A stretch of 64,000 nucleotides of DNA. Source: JAANXG01 sp963731035. GTDB taxonomy: Bacteria > Pseudomonadota > Gammaproteobacteria > Arenicellales > JAANXG01. Positions within the stretch are counted from its first letter, which is position 1; every line of letters starts with the position of its first letter. This document shows, piece by piece, positions 9,388 through 17,241 of the stretch. Position numbers and translations under genes: made by a program. The notes below the pieces were generated by a model. That model made no database searches, was not told the DNA's origin, and was given only the letters and a program-made list of their open reading frames with translations. The stretch spans positions 124,001-188,000 of the forward strand of contig CAVSUY010000018.1 in NCBI GenBank assembly GCA_963731035.1. The letters run 5' to 3'.

Positions 9388-10143
9388 TTGCCCCTCTCGA
9401 GGCTCCTGCAGGGGTCGGCCTGCGTATTCCGCGGCGCCGCGCTGGTGAGCCGCCCCGGCGTGCGGCGTTATGCCTGGATCCCGCTGCTCATCAACGTCCT
9501 GGTGTTCGCCGGCTTGATCTGGATCAGCGGAGAGGCTTTCGACACGCTCCTCAACCACTATCTCGCCGGCACCGAGAGCATGTGGTGGTCGGTGCTGCGT
9601 TGGCTGCTCTGGGCGCTGTTCAGCGCCGCCGTGGTGCTGGTCTCATTCTTCACCTTTACCCTGGCAGCCAACCTGATCGGCTCCCCCTTCAACGAGGCCC
9701 TGTCCGCCGCCGTGGCCGCGGAACTGGCCCGGCGGCCGCGGGAATCCGAGCAGTCCTGGGGCGCCATCCTGGCCTCGTTCCCGGCGGCGATCGGCCACGA
9801 GGTAGTGAAATGGATCTATTTCGCCCGCTGGCTGCTGCCGGCGCTGCTGCTGTTCCTGGTGCCGGGACTGCAGCTGGCGGCGCCGTTCGTGTGGGCCTGG
9901 CTGGCCGCCTGGTTCCTGGCCCTGGAGTACCTGGAGTACCCGGCTTCGAACGACCACCTCGACTTCGCGGCCCTGCGCGTCCATGCCCGCTCCCACCGGG
10001 CCCATCTATGGGGCTTCGGCGGCACGGTCTTTGCCCTGGCTCTGATACCGGGCCTCAACCTGATCCTGATGCCCGTCGCCGTGGCTGGCGCCACGGTCCT
10101 TTGGGTCCGGCACATGGAGCACACGCAAGAGCGCACAATCTGA
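9388..10143 (+). CDS. cysZ: CysZ-family (EI24) membrane protein, likely sulfate permease
   Basis: This 251-aa inner-membrane protein has hydrophobic segments near residues 30-50, 70-100, 130-170 and 205-240, and the EI24/CysZ pattern: GAALVSRPGVRRYAWIPLLI at the N terminus, then NLIGSPFNEALS and ALEYLEYPASNDHL. CysZ imports sulfate for cysteine synthesis. The start appears to be TTG at 9388, two bases after the queF stop, so translational coupling is likely. A CysB-family regulator occurs far away at 38.9 kb; whether it controls this gene cannot be seen. Some EI24 proteins have other or unknown roles. Confidence 0.8.
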   Translation: MPLSRLLQGSACVFRGAALVSRPGVRRYAWIPLLINVLVFAGLIWISGEAFDTLLNHYLAGTESMWWSVLRWLLWALFSAAVVLVSFFTFTLAANLIGSPFNEALSAAVAAELARRPRESEQSWGAILASFPAAIGHEVVKWIYFARWLLPALLLFLVPGLQLAAPFVWAWLAAWFLALEYLEYPASNDHLDFAALRVHARSHRAHLWGFGGTVFALALIPGLNLILMPVAVAGATVLWVRHMEHTQERTI

Positions 10144-10164
10144 TTCGGCACCTTGCAGGTCGCC

Positions 10165-10250
10165 GGCATCTCGCTCCCGGCGATCTGCCACACTTCCTGA
10201 CCTCCATGGATGGAGGAAATGCCGGGTTTGCCTGGAGCAATCCCAGTGCA
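10165..10250 (-). repeat. ~85-base intergenic repeat module (copy 1 of 3)
   Basis: Read on the minus strand, this module contains TGGGATTGCTCCAGGCAAAC, then the palindrome CCTCCATCCATGGAGG, then a tail ending GCCGGGAGCGAGATGCC. Near-identical modules lie at 23363-23444 and 37427-37510, both on the plus strand. Its first palindrome arm is slightly degraded here (GGGTTTGCC instead of GGGATTGCC). Confidence 0.8.
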
Positions 10251-10373
10251 CATCCCTGTAGGTCGGGATTTATCCCGACAAGCTGCGTTGGGCTGAGGTC
10301 GTGGGATTCGAATATCTTGTGAGAAGAATCGCTGTTTGGTGGGGGTGTTCAGATTCTTGGCGGGAGTGCCGTG

Positions 10374-10480
10374 CATGAACCGGGGCGGGGTTTCAGCGGG
10401 ACGCCGCAAGTACTTCCCTGTAGGCTCGCCTCCGGCATCCTTGCCTCCAGACGCCCGCTGAAACCCCGCCCCGGTTCATG
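10374..10480 (-). repeat. Long hairpin with 53-nt conserved loop (copy A1)
   Basis: Arms 10374-10400 and 10454-10480 are a perfect 27-base inverted repeat beginning CATGAACCGGGGCGGGGTTT. They enclose a 53-nt loop (10401-10453). On the minus strand the loop begins CGTCTGGAGGCAAGGATGCC and matches the loops at 10589-10641, 37032-37084 and 37224-37276. The arms differ from those of copies A2 and B2 but still pair fully. Confidence 0.9.
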
Positions 10481-10560
10481 CCTTTACGCCCATCCCTTCG
10501 TTTGGGAGGGGGGAATCCCTGACATATCCGTGGTGCTTCTCGAAGGGGGACGCCGCCTGG

Positions 10561-10669
10561 GCATGGGTTGGGGGAGGTTTTCGCCGACCGTCTGGAGGCA
10601 TGGATGCCGGAGGCGAGCGTACAAGGAAGTATTGACAGCGTGTCGGCGAAGGCCTCACCCAACCCATGC
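10561..10669 (+). repeat. Long hairpin with 53-nt conserved loop (copy A2)
   Basis: Arms 10561-10588 and 10642-10669 (28 bases, 25 of 28 complementary) begin GCATGGGTTGGGGGAGGTTT. They enclose a 53-nt loop (10589-10641) beginning CGTCTGGAGGCATGGATGCC. The loop has the same length as in the other three copies, and here it is in plus orientation, opposite to copy A1. Confidence 0.9.
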
Positions 10670-10948
10670 TTGCCGTGGTCCTGTCAACTACCGACCAGGC
10701 ACCAGCACAGCACCATTCCGAACGCCGTTTGCCCTCACCCTAACCCTCTCCCGCAAGCGGGAGAGGGGATTGTTTCGCCCTACCTCCTCCGTCCGTGGAG
10801 TCCTCCCGCAATCGGGAGAGGGGACTCTTCGTTTGAAGACGATTGTGCGCAGCAACGCAAAAAAGGCCTCTCGGTTCCCGGATTCGCGCTGCGGCGTCCA
10901 TCCCTGGAGTCGTTCCACAAGGGGAAGAGGAACCTCGTTTCCAGATCT

Positions 10949-11926
10949 CTATGGCAGCAGGACAGTGGAACCGGTGGTCTTGCGGGTCTCCAGGTCCTGG
11001 TGGGCGTGGGCGGCCTCGGATAAGGGGTAGGTCTGGTTGATCTCGATTTTGACGATGCCCTTTTGTACCACCTCGAACAGCTCCGCGGCGGTGCGGTCCA
11101 GGTCTTCCACCGACGCCGTGTAGTGGAACAGAGTCGGGCGGGTAACGAACAGCGAGCCCTTGGGACCCAGTAAACTGATGTCCATGGGCTCCACCGGTCC
11201 CGAAGTCAGGCCAAACAACACGCCCATGCCAAAACGACGCAGGCAATCCAAAGACTGCATGAAGGTGTCTTTGCCGACCGAGTCGTAGACCACGTGCACG
11301 CCTGCTCCGTCGGTGATCTCTTTCACCCGTTCGAGGAAATTCTCTCGTGTATAGATGATGGGATGGTCACAGCCGTGGGCCTTCGCCAGTTTGGCTTTGT
11401 CGTCCGAGCCCACGGTACCGATCACCGTGGCGCCGAGGTGCTTCGCCCACTGGCAGACAATCAGGCCCACGCCGCCGGCAGCCGCGTGAATGAGTATGGT
11501 GTTCCCCGGCAGCACCTTGTAAGTGCGCCGCAGCAGGTATTGCGCCGTCATGCCCTTGAGCATCATGGCCGCCGCGGTTTTGTCGTCGATGCCATCGGGA
11601 AGACGCACCAGGCGCTCTGCGGAAATATTACGACGCTCCGAGTAGGAGCCCGGCGGCAGGGCTACGTAGGCGACTCGATCTCCCTTGGAGACGCGCGTTA
11701 CCCCCTCGCCCACCGCCTCGACGACCCCGGCGGCTTCCGTCCCGATCCCGTACGGCCGCTCCTCCATCGGATAGGCCCCGCCGCGATGGTAAACGTCGAT
11801 ATAGTTCAGCCCCACCGCGGTATGCCTCACCAGAGCTTCCCCCGGCTTGGGCTCCGGGACCTCCACGGGTTCCCACTTCATCTGCTCGGGTCCGCCCGGC
11901 TCGTGGATTCGGATAGCGTGCGTCAT
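10949..11926 (-). CDS. NADPH:quinone oxidoreductase (zinc-free medium-chain reductase)
   Basis: This 325-aa enzyme is a quinone oxidoreductase of the QorA type in the zinc-independent MDR family. It transfers electrons from NADPH to quinones or related enones. The GroES-like N-terminal domain contains VGLNYIDVYHRGG, and the Rossmann domain contains HAAAGGVGLIVCQWAKHLGA. The zinc-ligand cysteine and histidine residues of alcohol dehydrogenases are absent. The start at 11926 (MTHAIRIHEPGG) is preceded by GAGGAGG at about 7 bases, a strong ribosome site; a longer in-frame extension upstream lacks family sequence. It lies 76 bases after djlA, on the same strand. Confidence 0.9.
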   Translation of the reverse strand: MTHAIRIHEPGGPEQMKWEPVEVPEPKPGEALVRHTAVGLNYIDVYHRGGAYPMEERPYGIGTEAAGVVEAVGEGVTRVSKGDRVAYVALPPGSYSERRNISAERLVRLPDGIDDKTAAAMMLKGMTAQYLLRRTYKVLPGNTILIHAAAGGVGLIVCQWAKHLGATVIGTVGSDDKAKLAKAHGCDHPIIYTRENFLERVKEITDGAGVHVVYDSVGKDTFMQSLDCLRRFGMGVLFGLTSGPVEPMDISLLGPKGSLFVTRPTLFHYTASVEDLDRTAAELFEVVQKGIVKIEINQTYPLSEAAHAHQDLETRKTTGSTVLLP

Positions 11927-12002
11927 GGATGACCTCCTCGTTTCAACGGTCTGCATTCGAAATTCGAAGAATTCGGGCCGGGTCGCGGGATCGTCATTTC
12001 TG

Positions 12003-12779
12003 TCAATGAACGGTCCGGCGGCGGGCCTGTTTGATCTGTTCGTAGGCGGCTTTAATGGTCTGGGTCTTTTCGGTGGCAACCGCCATCATCTCCTCCGGCA
12101 GGCCCTTTGCCACGAGCTTGTCCGGATGGTGCTGGTTCATCAAGCGACGGTAGGCCTTCTTGACCTCCTCGAAGTCGGCATTCGGCTTGACGCCAAGGGT
12201 ACGATAGGCATCGTCCAGGCTCGGCTTCCCCCGCCCCGGCACCCCGCCGGCCTGCAGCATGTCCAGGATATGCCGGATCTGCGCCTTGTCGAAGCCCAGG
12301 TGGTCGGCTATCCGCGCCAGCACCTTGTACTCCGCGTCGTCCACCACACCGTCCGCCAGAGCCGCCTGTATCTGAATCTCCAGAAACATGCGCAGCAGAT
12401 TGCGGTTCCTGTGGCTCACCTGGCGCAGCTGCTCCAACGCCTCGTCCACGGAAAACGTTTCCCGCTTACCCTGGTTGAACAGATCGATAGCGATCCGGCG
12501 CTGGGCGGCATTCAGGTGCATCTGCGCCATGATCCGCTCCGCCAGTGCGATCTCGCTGCGCGACACCCGGCCATCCGCCTTGGCAATGTACCCCATCACC
12601 GAGAAGGTCGCCGTGAAGAACGCCGCCTGTACCCGCTCCTGATCGTTCAGCGATATACGCGCCGCGCCGCTCACGCCCTTGTCGAACTGATGCCCGAGAA
12701 CCGCCCCCAGGGCAGCGCCGAGAGGGCCGCCCAGCATGAACCCGAACGCACCACCGGCGATCTTTCCCCACCAGCTCAT
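12003..12779 (-). CDS. djlA: DjlA-type co-chaperone (TerB-like plus DnaJ domain)
   Basis: DjlA is a membrane-linked J-domain co-chaperone that stimulates DnaK. The 258-aa protein starts with a short glycine-rich hydrophobic segment (residues about 5-30, GGAFGFMLGGPLGAALGAVL). A TerB-like helical domain follows (about 55-160), then a C-terminal J domain with the HPD motif (NQHHPDKL). In E. coli DjlA is tied to capsule induction through an envelope phosphorelay; here it is the last gene of the PhoP/PhoQ-like operon. Its start overlaps the phoQ-like stop by 4 bases. Confidence 0.9.
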   Translation of the reverse strand: MSWWGKIAGGAFGFMLGGPLGAALGAVLGHQFDKGVSGAARISLNDQERVQAAFFTATFSVMGYIAKADGRVSRSEIALAERIMAQMHLNAAQRRIAIDLFNQGKRETFSVDEALEQLRQVSHRNRNLLRMFLEIQIQAALADGVVDDAEYKVLARIADHLGFDKAQIRHILDMLQAGGVPGRGKPSLDDAYRTLGVKPNADFEEVKKAYRRLMNQHHPDKLVAKGLPEEMMAVATEKTQTIKAAYEQIKQARRRTVH

Positions 12780-14137
12780 GCGCCGACGGCTCCCGGAAAA
12801 CGGATCACGACCCTGGCACCGCCGGCGGCGGCGCTTCCTATATCCACGGAGCCTCCATAGCTGGCGGCGATATCATCCACGATGGCCAGTCCTATCCCCT
12901 GGCCCTCGGCGCGGGTGTCGCCCCGCACCCGGCGCCCGAGTATGCCAGCGCGTTCCCGCTCGGGGATGCCGGGCCCGTCGTCTTCCACCGTTATGACCAA
13001 CTCCTCGTTGTGCTCGCCTTGTGCTACCGACACCAGGACCTTGCTCCGGCAGTGCTTGCAGGCATTGTCCATGACATTGCCCATGATTTCGACGAAGTCA
13101 CCGACGTCGCCGCGGAACCTGCAGTCGGCCGGTACGTCGATAATGATTTCAATGTCGCGGTCAAAATAAGCCTTCCCGAGACTGCGTTGGATTTTCTCGA
13201 TTTCCGGTCTCACCGGATGTGCGAGGGAGAACTCCCCGCGCCCGCTCGCTGCGCTCCGCAACTGGTAAGAGACGATATCCTGCATCCGGTCCACCTGGCC
13301 GGCAACTTCGTCCAGGAGCCCGGAATCGCCTACCTTGCCCCGGTCCGCGACGTTGCGCAGGACCGCCAGGGGCGTCTTGAGACTGTGCGCGAGGTCGTCA
13401 AGTTTATCGCGATATCGCTGCCGCTGCTTGCGTTCATTGCCAAGAAGCGCATTCAGGTTGAGTGCCAGCGACTGCAGCTCGTCGGGATAGTCGGTACTCA
13501 ACCGGTCCCGCTCGCCGCGCTCCACGCTGTTCACCTCGGACGCGATGCTCCGCAATGGCCTGAGCAGCCACATCAAAACGGTCAGTTGCACTACCACCAG
13601 AAGAACCACCGACCCGAGCAGCCAGGACCACAGGCTGCGGCGGAATTCATTGACCTTGGACTGGAACAACGAATAGTCCTCGGCCACGGTCACCATGAAC
13701 GGCAGCTCCGAGCCATCACCCTTCTCCCAGACCACCGAGTAGCTGAGCAGGAATACCGGATGGCCACTCTCGGTAGCGCCCCGGCGAAACGTGGACTCTC
13801 CCGGCGGGGGCGGCGTCTGCGGGGCGATGCTCGTCCCCAGGGCGGAAGGCGACTTCCACACGGTGCCGCCGGCGGGCTCCGACACCCACGCGTACAGTCC
13901 CGAGCTGGCCTGGGAAAGGCGCGGTTCGGGCAGCGTAGGCGGAAGGTCCAGACTGTCGTTCGGCGACAGGTCGGCGGCCGCAAGCAGGCCGTAGACCTGA
14001 GTCTGCAGATAGTTACGCACTGAAGATTCCGCGCTACTGCGATACGCGCGGTCGAGGGCGATGCCCGTCACCCCCAGGAATACCGCCAGTGCCAGCGACG
14101 CGGCCAGCAGTATCCGCGTCCGTATGGAGCGGATCAC
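12776..14137 (-). CDS. phoQ: PhoQ-like sensor histidine kinase
   Basis: This 453-aa membrane kinase phosphorylates the adjacent response regulator. It has TM1 (residues about 7-29), a periplasmic sensor of about 135 residues, TM2 (about 168-190), a HAMP linker, the phospho-acceptor histidine in DLAHSLKTP (near residue 251), and an ATPase domain with N-box NVMDNACKHC, G1 DDGPGIPE and G2 GQGIGLAIVDD. The H-box DxxHxLKTPL resembles the PhoQ type. The name is by similarity; the signal sensed is not visible. It overlaps the regulator gene by 4 bases and djlA by 4 bases, so all three are translationally coupled. Confidence 0.87.
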   Translation of the reverse strand: MIRSIRTRILLAASLALAVFLGVTGIALDRAYRSSAESSVRNYLQTQVYGLLAAADLSPNDSLDLPPTLPEPRLSQASSGLYAWVSEPAGGTVWKSPSALGTSIAPQTPPPPGESTFRRGATESGHPVFLLSYSVVWEKGDGSELPFMVTVAEDYSLFQSKVNEFRRSLWSWLLGSVVLLVVVQLTVLMWLLRPLRSIASEVNSVERGERDRLSTDYPDELQSLALNLNALLGNERKQRQRYRDKLDDLAHSLKTPLAVLRNVADRGKVGDSGLLDEVAGQVDRMQDIVSYQLRSAASGRGEFSLAHPVRPEIEKIQRSLGKAYFDRDIEIIIDVPADCRFRGDVGDFVEIMGNVMDNACKHCRSKVLVSVAQGEHNEELVITVEDDGPGIPERERAGILGRRVRGDTRAEGQGIGLAIVDDIAASYGGSVDIGSAAAGGARVVIRFPGAVGA

Positions 14138-14805
14138 GATACGTTTAGTCGGTATCCGCGCCCCCTTAGCGTCTCAATGGGATTGATCCGGCTCTCGGGG
14201 TCGAGCTTCTTTCTCAGGCGGCCGATGAATACTTCGATGACGTTGCTGTCGCGGTCCGCTTCCTCATCGTAGACATGATCCGCCAGCTCCGACTTGGATA
14301 TCACTTTGCCGGGGTGCAACATCAGGTATTCGATCAGGCGGTACTCGTAAGCAGTCAGATCCACCGGCTTGTCGTTCACCTGGACGGTCTGTCCCGAGGT
14401 ATCCAGGATAATTGACCCGTTGCGAATCTCCGACTGCGCCACGCCCTTGGAGCGCCGCAACAGGGCGCGGACCCGGGCGAGCAGCTCCTCCATGTGAAAC
14501 GGCTTGGTCAGATAGTCGTCTGCCCCGGCCTCGAGTCCTTCCACTTTCTGCTGCCAGCGGTTGCGCGCCGTCAGCACGAGGATGGGATATTTCCTGTCCT
14601 GGGCCCGGGCCTTCGCAATCAGCTCGAGCCCGTCGACGCCGGGCAACCCCAGATCCACCACCGCCAGGTCCAGCGGATACTCCTGGGCCATGAACGACCC
14701 ATCGACACCGTCGGCCGCCAGGTCGACGGCGAACCCCTCCTCCTTCAGGCGGGAGCCGATCTGCTCCCGGAGGGCGTCTTCGTCTTCGACCACCAGGATC
14801 CGCAT
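14134..14805 (-). CDS. phoP: PhoP-like OmpR-family response regulator
   Basis: This 223-aa regulator has an N-terminal receiver domain with acidic pocket EDED, phospho-acceptor aspartate near residue 51 (VVDLGLPG) and the lysine in YLTKPFHMEELLARV. A C-terminal winged-helix DNA-binding domain of the OmpR/PhoB type follows (ending RGRGYRLNVS). OmpR-family dimers bind direct repeats with an 11-base period; just such a repeat lies at 15735-15761, at the head of this operon, which suggests autoregulation. It follows the small PepSY-like gene after 6 bases. Confidence 0.9.
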   Translation of the reverse strand: MRILVVEDEDALREQIGSRLKEEGFAVDLAADGVDGSFMAQEYPLDLAVVDLGLPGVDGLELIAKARAQDRKYPILVLTARNRWQQKVEGLEAGADDYLTKPFHMEELLARVRALLRRSKGVAQSEIRNGSIILDTSGQTVQVNDKPVDLTAYEYRLIEYLMLHPGKVISKSELADHVYDEEADRDSNVIEVFIGRLRKKLDPESRINPIETLRGRGYRLNVS

Positions 14806-14811
14806 CTTCCG

Positions 14812-15060
14812 TCAGCTCCCCGGATCGATCCAGACGTACTTCACCCGGCCGTCGCCGGTCAGAACCTTGATGCGGTAGAACGCCTTGCCGTCTTTGGTCA
14901 CGCGTTCCGCAGCCAGAACCCGCACACCGGGCTTTGCCTTCATGCGCTTGACTGCCTCGTCCAGGGTCGTGCCGTTCTGGTTCGCCGCAGTCGCGGCGGG
15001 AACTCCGAGCGTGAAGGAGAGAGTCAGAGTCAACAGGCAAATACAGGCAATCAATCGCAT
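14812..15060 (-). CDS. Small secreted PepSY-like protein
   Basis: This 82-aa product has a signal peptide (MRLIACICLLTLTLSFTLG, cleavage probably after AATA) followed by a single compact domain: LDEAVKRMKAKPGVRVLAAE, then YRIKVLTGDGRVKYVWIDP. The pattern of an N-terminal helix (DEAVxxV), a strand with a conserved K/YxVKxL, and a terminal YVxIDPxxG matches PepSY-type domains often encoded next to two-component systems in proteobacteria, where they are thought to modulate the sensor. Its position directly before phoP supports a periplasmic accessory role, but that is inference. Confidence 0.8.
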   Translation of the reverse strand: MRLIACICLLTLTLSFTLGVPAATAANQNGTTLDEAVKRMKAKPGVRVLAAERVTKDGKAFYRIKVLTGDGRVKYVWIDPGS

Positions 15061-15125
15061 CTTTCAAAGTTCGAGGCGCAGCAGCCGCTGCGCCTCGAAT
15101 CCCCCGCGGTTCGAAATAAGCCGTA

Positions 15126-15668
15126 CTATTCGGCAAGATCCAGATCGACCCGCACTCGCACAGTATTGCCGGGATCCCGGTCCATGCGCGTGTGATAGAT
15201 CTTTCCATTGTACCGGTATTTCACATCATAACCGACCAGGTTTTCCTCGTCATGGTAGTCGTGCTCGATCTTGCATCGCTGCACCGGCTCGGTGTAGGTC
15301 GCGTATCCGTATGCGCGATTGCGCTTGACGTCATGGGCGATGGACCCGCCCAGCAGGGCGCCGGCGATAGTGGCGATGCCCTTGCCGCTGCCATGGCCGA
15401 ACTGGTTCCCGACGACACCGCCGATGATACCGCCGACGATCTCCGGCGTGGCGGTCGGGCGACGCACGGGCCGATGGTACGTGACCTCTTCGGTCCAGCA
15501 CACCTTGTGGGGGTCGTCCACCCGCACCACTTGGGTAATGGGATCAGCCCGAAGGACCGGGGCGTAGTCGTAGTATCTGTCCTCACTGTAGCGTCCACCG
15601 GCCATAGCCGTGGCCGATATGCCCGTCACGGCAACGATCGCGATAGTCTTGATCAGCCACTTCTTCAT
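15126..15668 (-). CDS. Glycine-zipper 2TM-domain envelope protein
   Basis: This 180-aa protein has a signal peptide (residues 1-23, ending ATAMAG). Its central glycine zipper, GIIGGVVGNQFGHGSGKG then IATIAGALLGGSIAHDV, forms two short membrane helices of the Rick_17kDa/2TM type. The C-terminal part has tyrosine-rich strands and one cysteine (QRCKIEHDYHDEENLVG). There is no lipobox cysteine, so it is not a typical SlyB lipoprotein. In other bacteria PhoP controls slyB, a glycine-zipper gene; here a PhoP-box-like triple repeat lies upstream at 15735-15761, so the pairing is consistent. It is probably first in the operon that includes phoP and phoQ. Confidence 0.83.
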   Translation of the reverse strand: MKKWLIKTIAIVAVTGISATAMAGGRYSEDRYYDYAPVLRADPITQVVRVDDPHKVCWTEEVTYHRPVRRPTATPEIVGGIIGGVVGNQFGHGSGKGIATIAGALLGGSIAHDVKRNRAYGYATYTEPVQRCKIEHDYHDEENLVGYDVKYRYNGKIYHTRMDRDPGNTVRVRVDLDLAE

Positions 15669-15705
15669 CGTCTTGCACCTCTATGCATGGTTCATGTTGG
15701 CGCAC

Positions 15706-15761
15706 AAGATAGTCGCGCGGGGCTAAATCCACCCTGAACTGGAAATGAACGGACGCTGAAC
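15706..15761 (-). promoter_or_regulatory. PhoP-box-like triple direct repeat and -10 element
   Basis: On the minus strand three hexamers read CGTTCA, CGTTCA, AGTTCA, each separated by exactly 5 bases (11-base period, 15761 down to 15735). After 23 further bases comes TATCTT (15711-15706), a likely -10 element. Direct repeats with an 11-base period ending about 23-25 bases before the -10 match the class I PhoP box layout known from enterobacteria (TGTTTA-N5-TGTTTA), with C in place of one T. The gene start is at 15668. Confidence 0.6.
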
Positions 15762-15804
15762 GGGGTCCGGAGGCCGACGGGGCTTGCCGGCGACTCAAGC
15801 CCGG

Positions 15805-15867
15805 GATTGTAGGAGCGGCTTCAGCCGCGATTCCATGGAGATGGACGATCGCGGCTGAAGCCGCTCC
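15805..15867. repeat. REP-type palindrome pair (REPIN-like)
   Basis: The unit GGAGCGGCTTCAGCCGCGAT (15812-15831, preceded by GATTGTA from 15805) is repeated in reverse at 15847-15867. Each unit also folds on itself (CGGCTTCAGCCG). It is the same family as at 1850-1921 and 46611-46693. It lies between the promoter region of the glycine-zipper gene and the 3' end of the protease gene. Confidence 0.85.
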
Positions 15868-15905
15868 CCCATCCGACATTTGACGGCTTGCCTTCCTTGG
15901 GAATT

Positions 15906-16415
15906 TCAGGTCGGCGGGGTTGCCTGCCGCAGGATCAGCTGGTCGCCGCGCTGAATCATCTCGAGATTCCCGAGGAAGGACATGCCGAGCAGTACCTCGT
16001 CGCCGGACATGCCCGGATTGATACTGGCGGTCACATTGCGAATCTCGATGCCGCCCAGGGCCACGCTATCCAACTTCGTCTGATAAGTCTCGACGGTGCC
16101 GTTGGCGGTCTGTGTATAGCCTGGGACGCCCTGCATCAGGCCCAGTTCATCGGCCAGTCCCGCGCTGAGAGCAACGTTGGTGGCGCCGGTATCCACAAAG
16201 AACTGAACCGGTTTGCCGTTTATGCGTCCGGTGGCCACGTAGTGCCCCATTCGGTTGCGGGTGAGCTTGACCTCCACGGCCCTACCCTGGGTCGCGGTTT
16301 CCACCACCTGGTTGGGGTTTTCCTGCCGGCTCAACTCCCCGGCGAACAACCACGTCAGCAACGCTGCCGCTCCGATCCACGCCGCGAATATCATGAACTT
16401 GCCGGTGCTGGACAT
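15906..16415 (-). CDS. Retropepsin-like clan AA aspartic protease
   Basis: This 169-aa protein has one N-terminal membrane helix (MIFAAWIGAAALLTWLFAG) and a C-terminal retropepsin-like domain of about 115 residues facing the periplasm. The active-site motif FFVDTGATNVALS is intact, followed by the flap region and VLLGMSFLGNLEM near the end. This is the architecture of the TIGR02281 family of bacterial single-domain aspartic proteases, which probably act as dimers; their substrates are unknown. It is convergent with the phoP operon promoter region and divergent from adk (135-base gap). Confidence 0.85.
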   Translation of the reverse strand: MSSTGKFMIFAAWIGAAALLTWLFAGELSRQENPNQVVETATQGRAVEVKLTRNRMGHYVATGRINGKPVQFFVDTGATNVALSAGLADELGLMQGVPGYTQTANGTVETYQTKLDSVALGGIEIRNVTASINPGMSGDEVLLGMSFLGNLEMIQRGDQLILRQATPPT

Positions 16416-16549
16416 GTGGGGAGGGTCCTGTTCCTGAGCCGGGGAAACTTATGGTGGGGACGTGCGTATGTTAGAGTTCCGTGCCGATCAAAACAACTGA
16501 CTGTCCGCGCAAACGCGCCAAAGCCGGGCGCCAGGAGGAAGACAAACAG

Positions 16550-17203
16550 ATGAAACTGATCCTATTGGGTGGACCGGGCGCCGGGAAGGGAACCCAGGCC
16601 GGCTTTCTCGCCACGCATTTCGGCATACCACAGATCTCCACCGGCGACATGCTTCGGGCCGCAGTCAAGGCCGGCAGTCCGCTGGGCAAGGAAGCGAAGA
16701 AGGTCATGGACTCCGGTGGACTGGTATCCGACGACATCATCATGGGCCTGATCAAGGAACGTCTCCGCGAGCCGGACTGCGCCAACGGCTATCTGTTCGA
16801 CGGCTTTCCCCGGACCATTGCCCAGGCCGAGGCCATGAAGGACGAAGGCATAGGGGTCGATTACGTGGTGGAAATCGCTGTACCGGACCAGGAGATCATC
16901 AAGCGCATGAGCGGCCGCCGTGTGCATCTGGCGTCCGGACGTACTTATCACGTGGTGTTCAACGCGCCCAGGGAGGAAGGCAAGGACGACGTCACCGGCG
17001 AACCCTTGATCCAGAGAGATGATGACAAGGAGGAAACGGTACGCAGGCGGTTGCAGGTCTATCATCAGCAGACGGCGCCACTGATCGAATACTATTCCGA
17101 CTGGGGCCGCTCCGGCGATGCCGAAGCACCGGAATACGTGCGCGTGGACGGAATCGGAGACGTCGAAGAGGTCAAGCAGCGAATCCTTGCCGCCCTGGCC
17201 TGA
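16550..17203 (+). CDS. adk: Adenylate kinase
   Basis: Adenylate kinase balances AMP, ADP and ATP in the cytoplasm. The 217-aa protein has the P-loop GGPGAGKGTQ, the AMP-binding segment STGDMLRAAVKAGSPLG, DGFPRT, and a long LID domain without the four zinc cysteines (GRTYHVVFNAPREEGKDD), as in other gammaproteobacterial enzymes. The ATG at 16550 is chosen because AGGAGGA lies 11 bases upstream and because the usual MKLILLGG start follows. It is followed after 38 bases by a convergent gene. Confidence 0.97.
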   Translation: MKLILLGGPGAGKGTQAGFLATHFGIPQISTGDMLRAAVKAGSPLGKEAKKVMDSGGLVSDDIIMGLIKERLREPDCANGYLFDGFPRTIAQAEAMKDEGIGVDYVVEIAVPDQEIIKRMSGRRVHLASGRTYHVVFNAPREEGKDDVTGEPLIQRDDDKEETVRRRLQVYHQQTAPLIEYYSDWGRSGDAEAPEYVRVDGIGDVEEVKQRILAALA

Positions 17204-17241
17204 CGGCCATGAATCGGAGCTGAGCTTCCCGACGGGCTCGG

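Larger units (their letters stand above)
10155..10945 (+). repeat. Composite repeat block, copy A
   Basis: This block matches the reverse complement of 36775-37510 module by module and in the same order. Shared landmarks include TCTTCGTTTGAAGACGATTG (about 10826-10845), CAACTACCGACCAGGCACCA (about 10685-10704) and the two 53-nt-loop hairpins. It lies between the 3' ends of cysZ (plus) and qor (minus). Exact ends are estimates, because the outermost parts are more diverged. Confidence 0.75.
10144..10948. other. Gene-free repeat region between cysZ and qor
   Basis: No credible gene is present across about 800 bases. The region is a patchwork of repeats: a module shared with 23.36 and 37.43 kb (10165-10250), a short inverted segment around GGTCGGGATTTATCCCGAC (about 10261-10279), two long hairpins with a common 53-nt loop (10374-10480 and 10561-10669), and GGGAGAGGG/CCCTCTCCC-rich sequence to about 10850. 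The whole block recurs in inverted orientation at 36.78-37.51 kb. Open frames here are artefacts of the repeats. Confidence 0.8.

Noticed and set aside
10371..11030. Short proteins predicted inside the repeat block
   Set aside because: Their translations consist of the hairpin repeats and recur in the second block in other frames; no ribosome sites or family sequence are seen.
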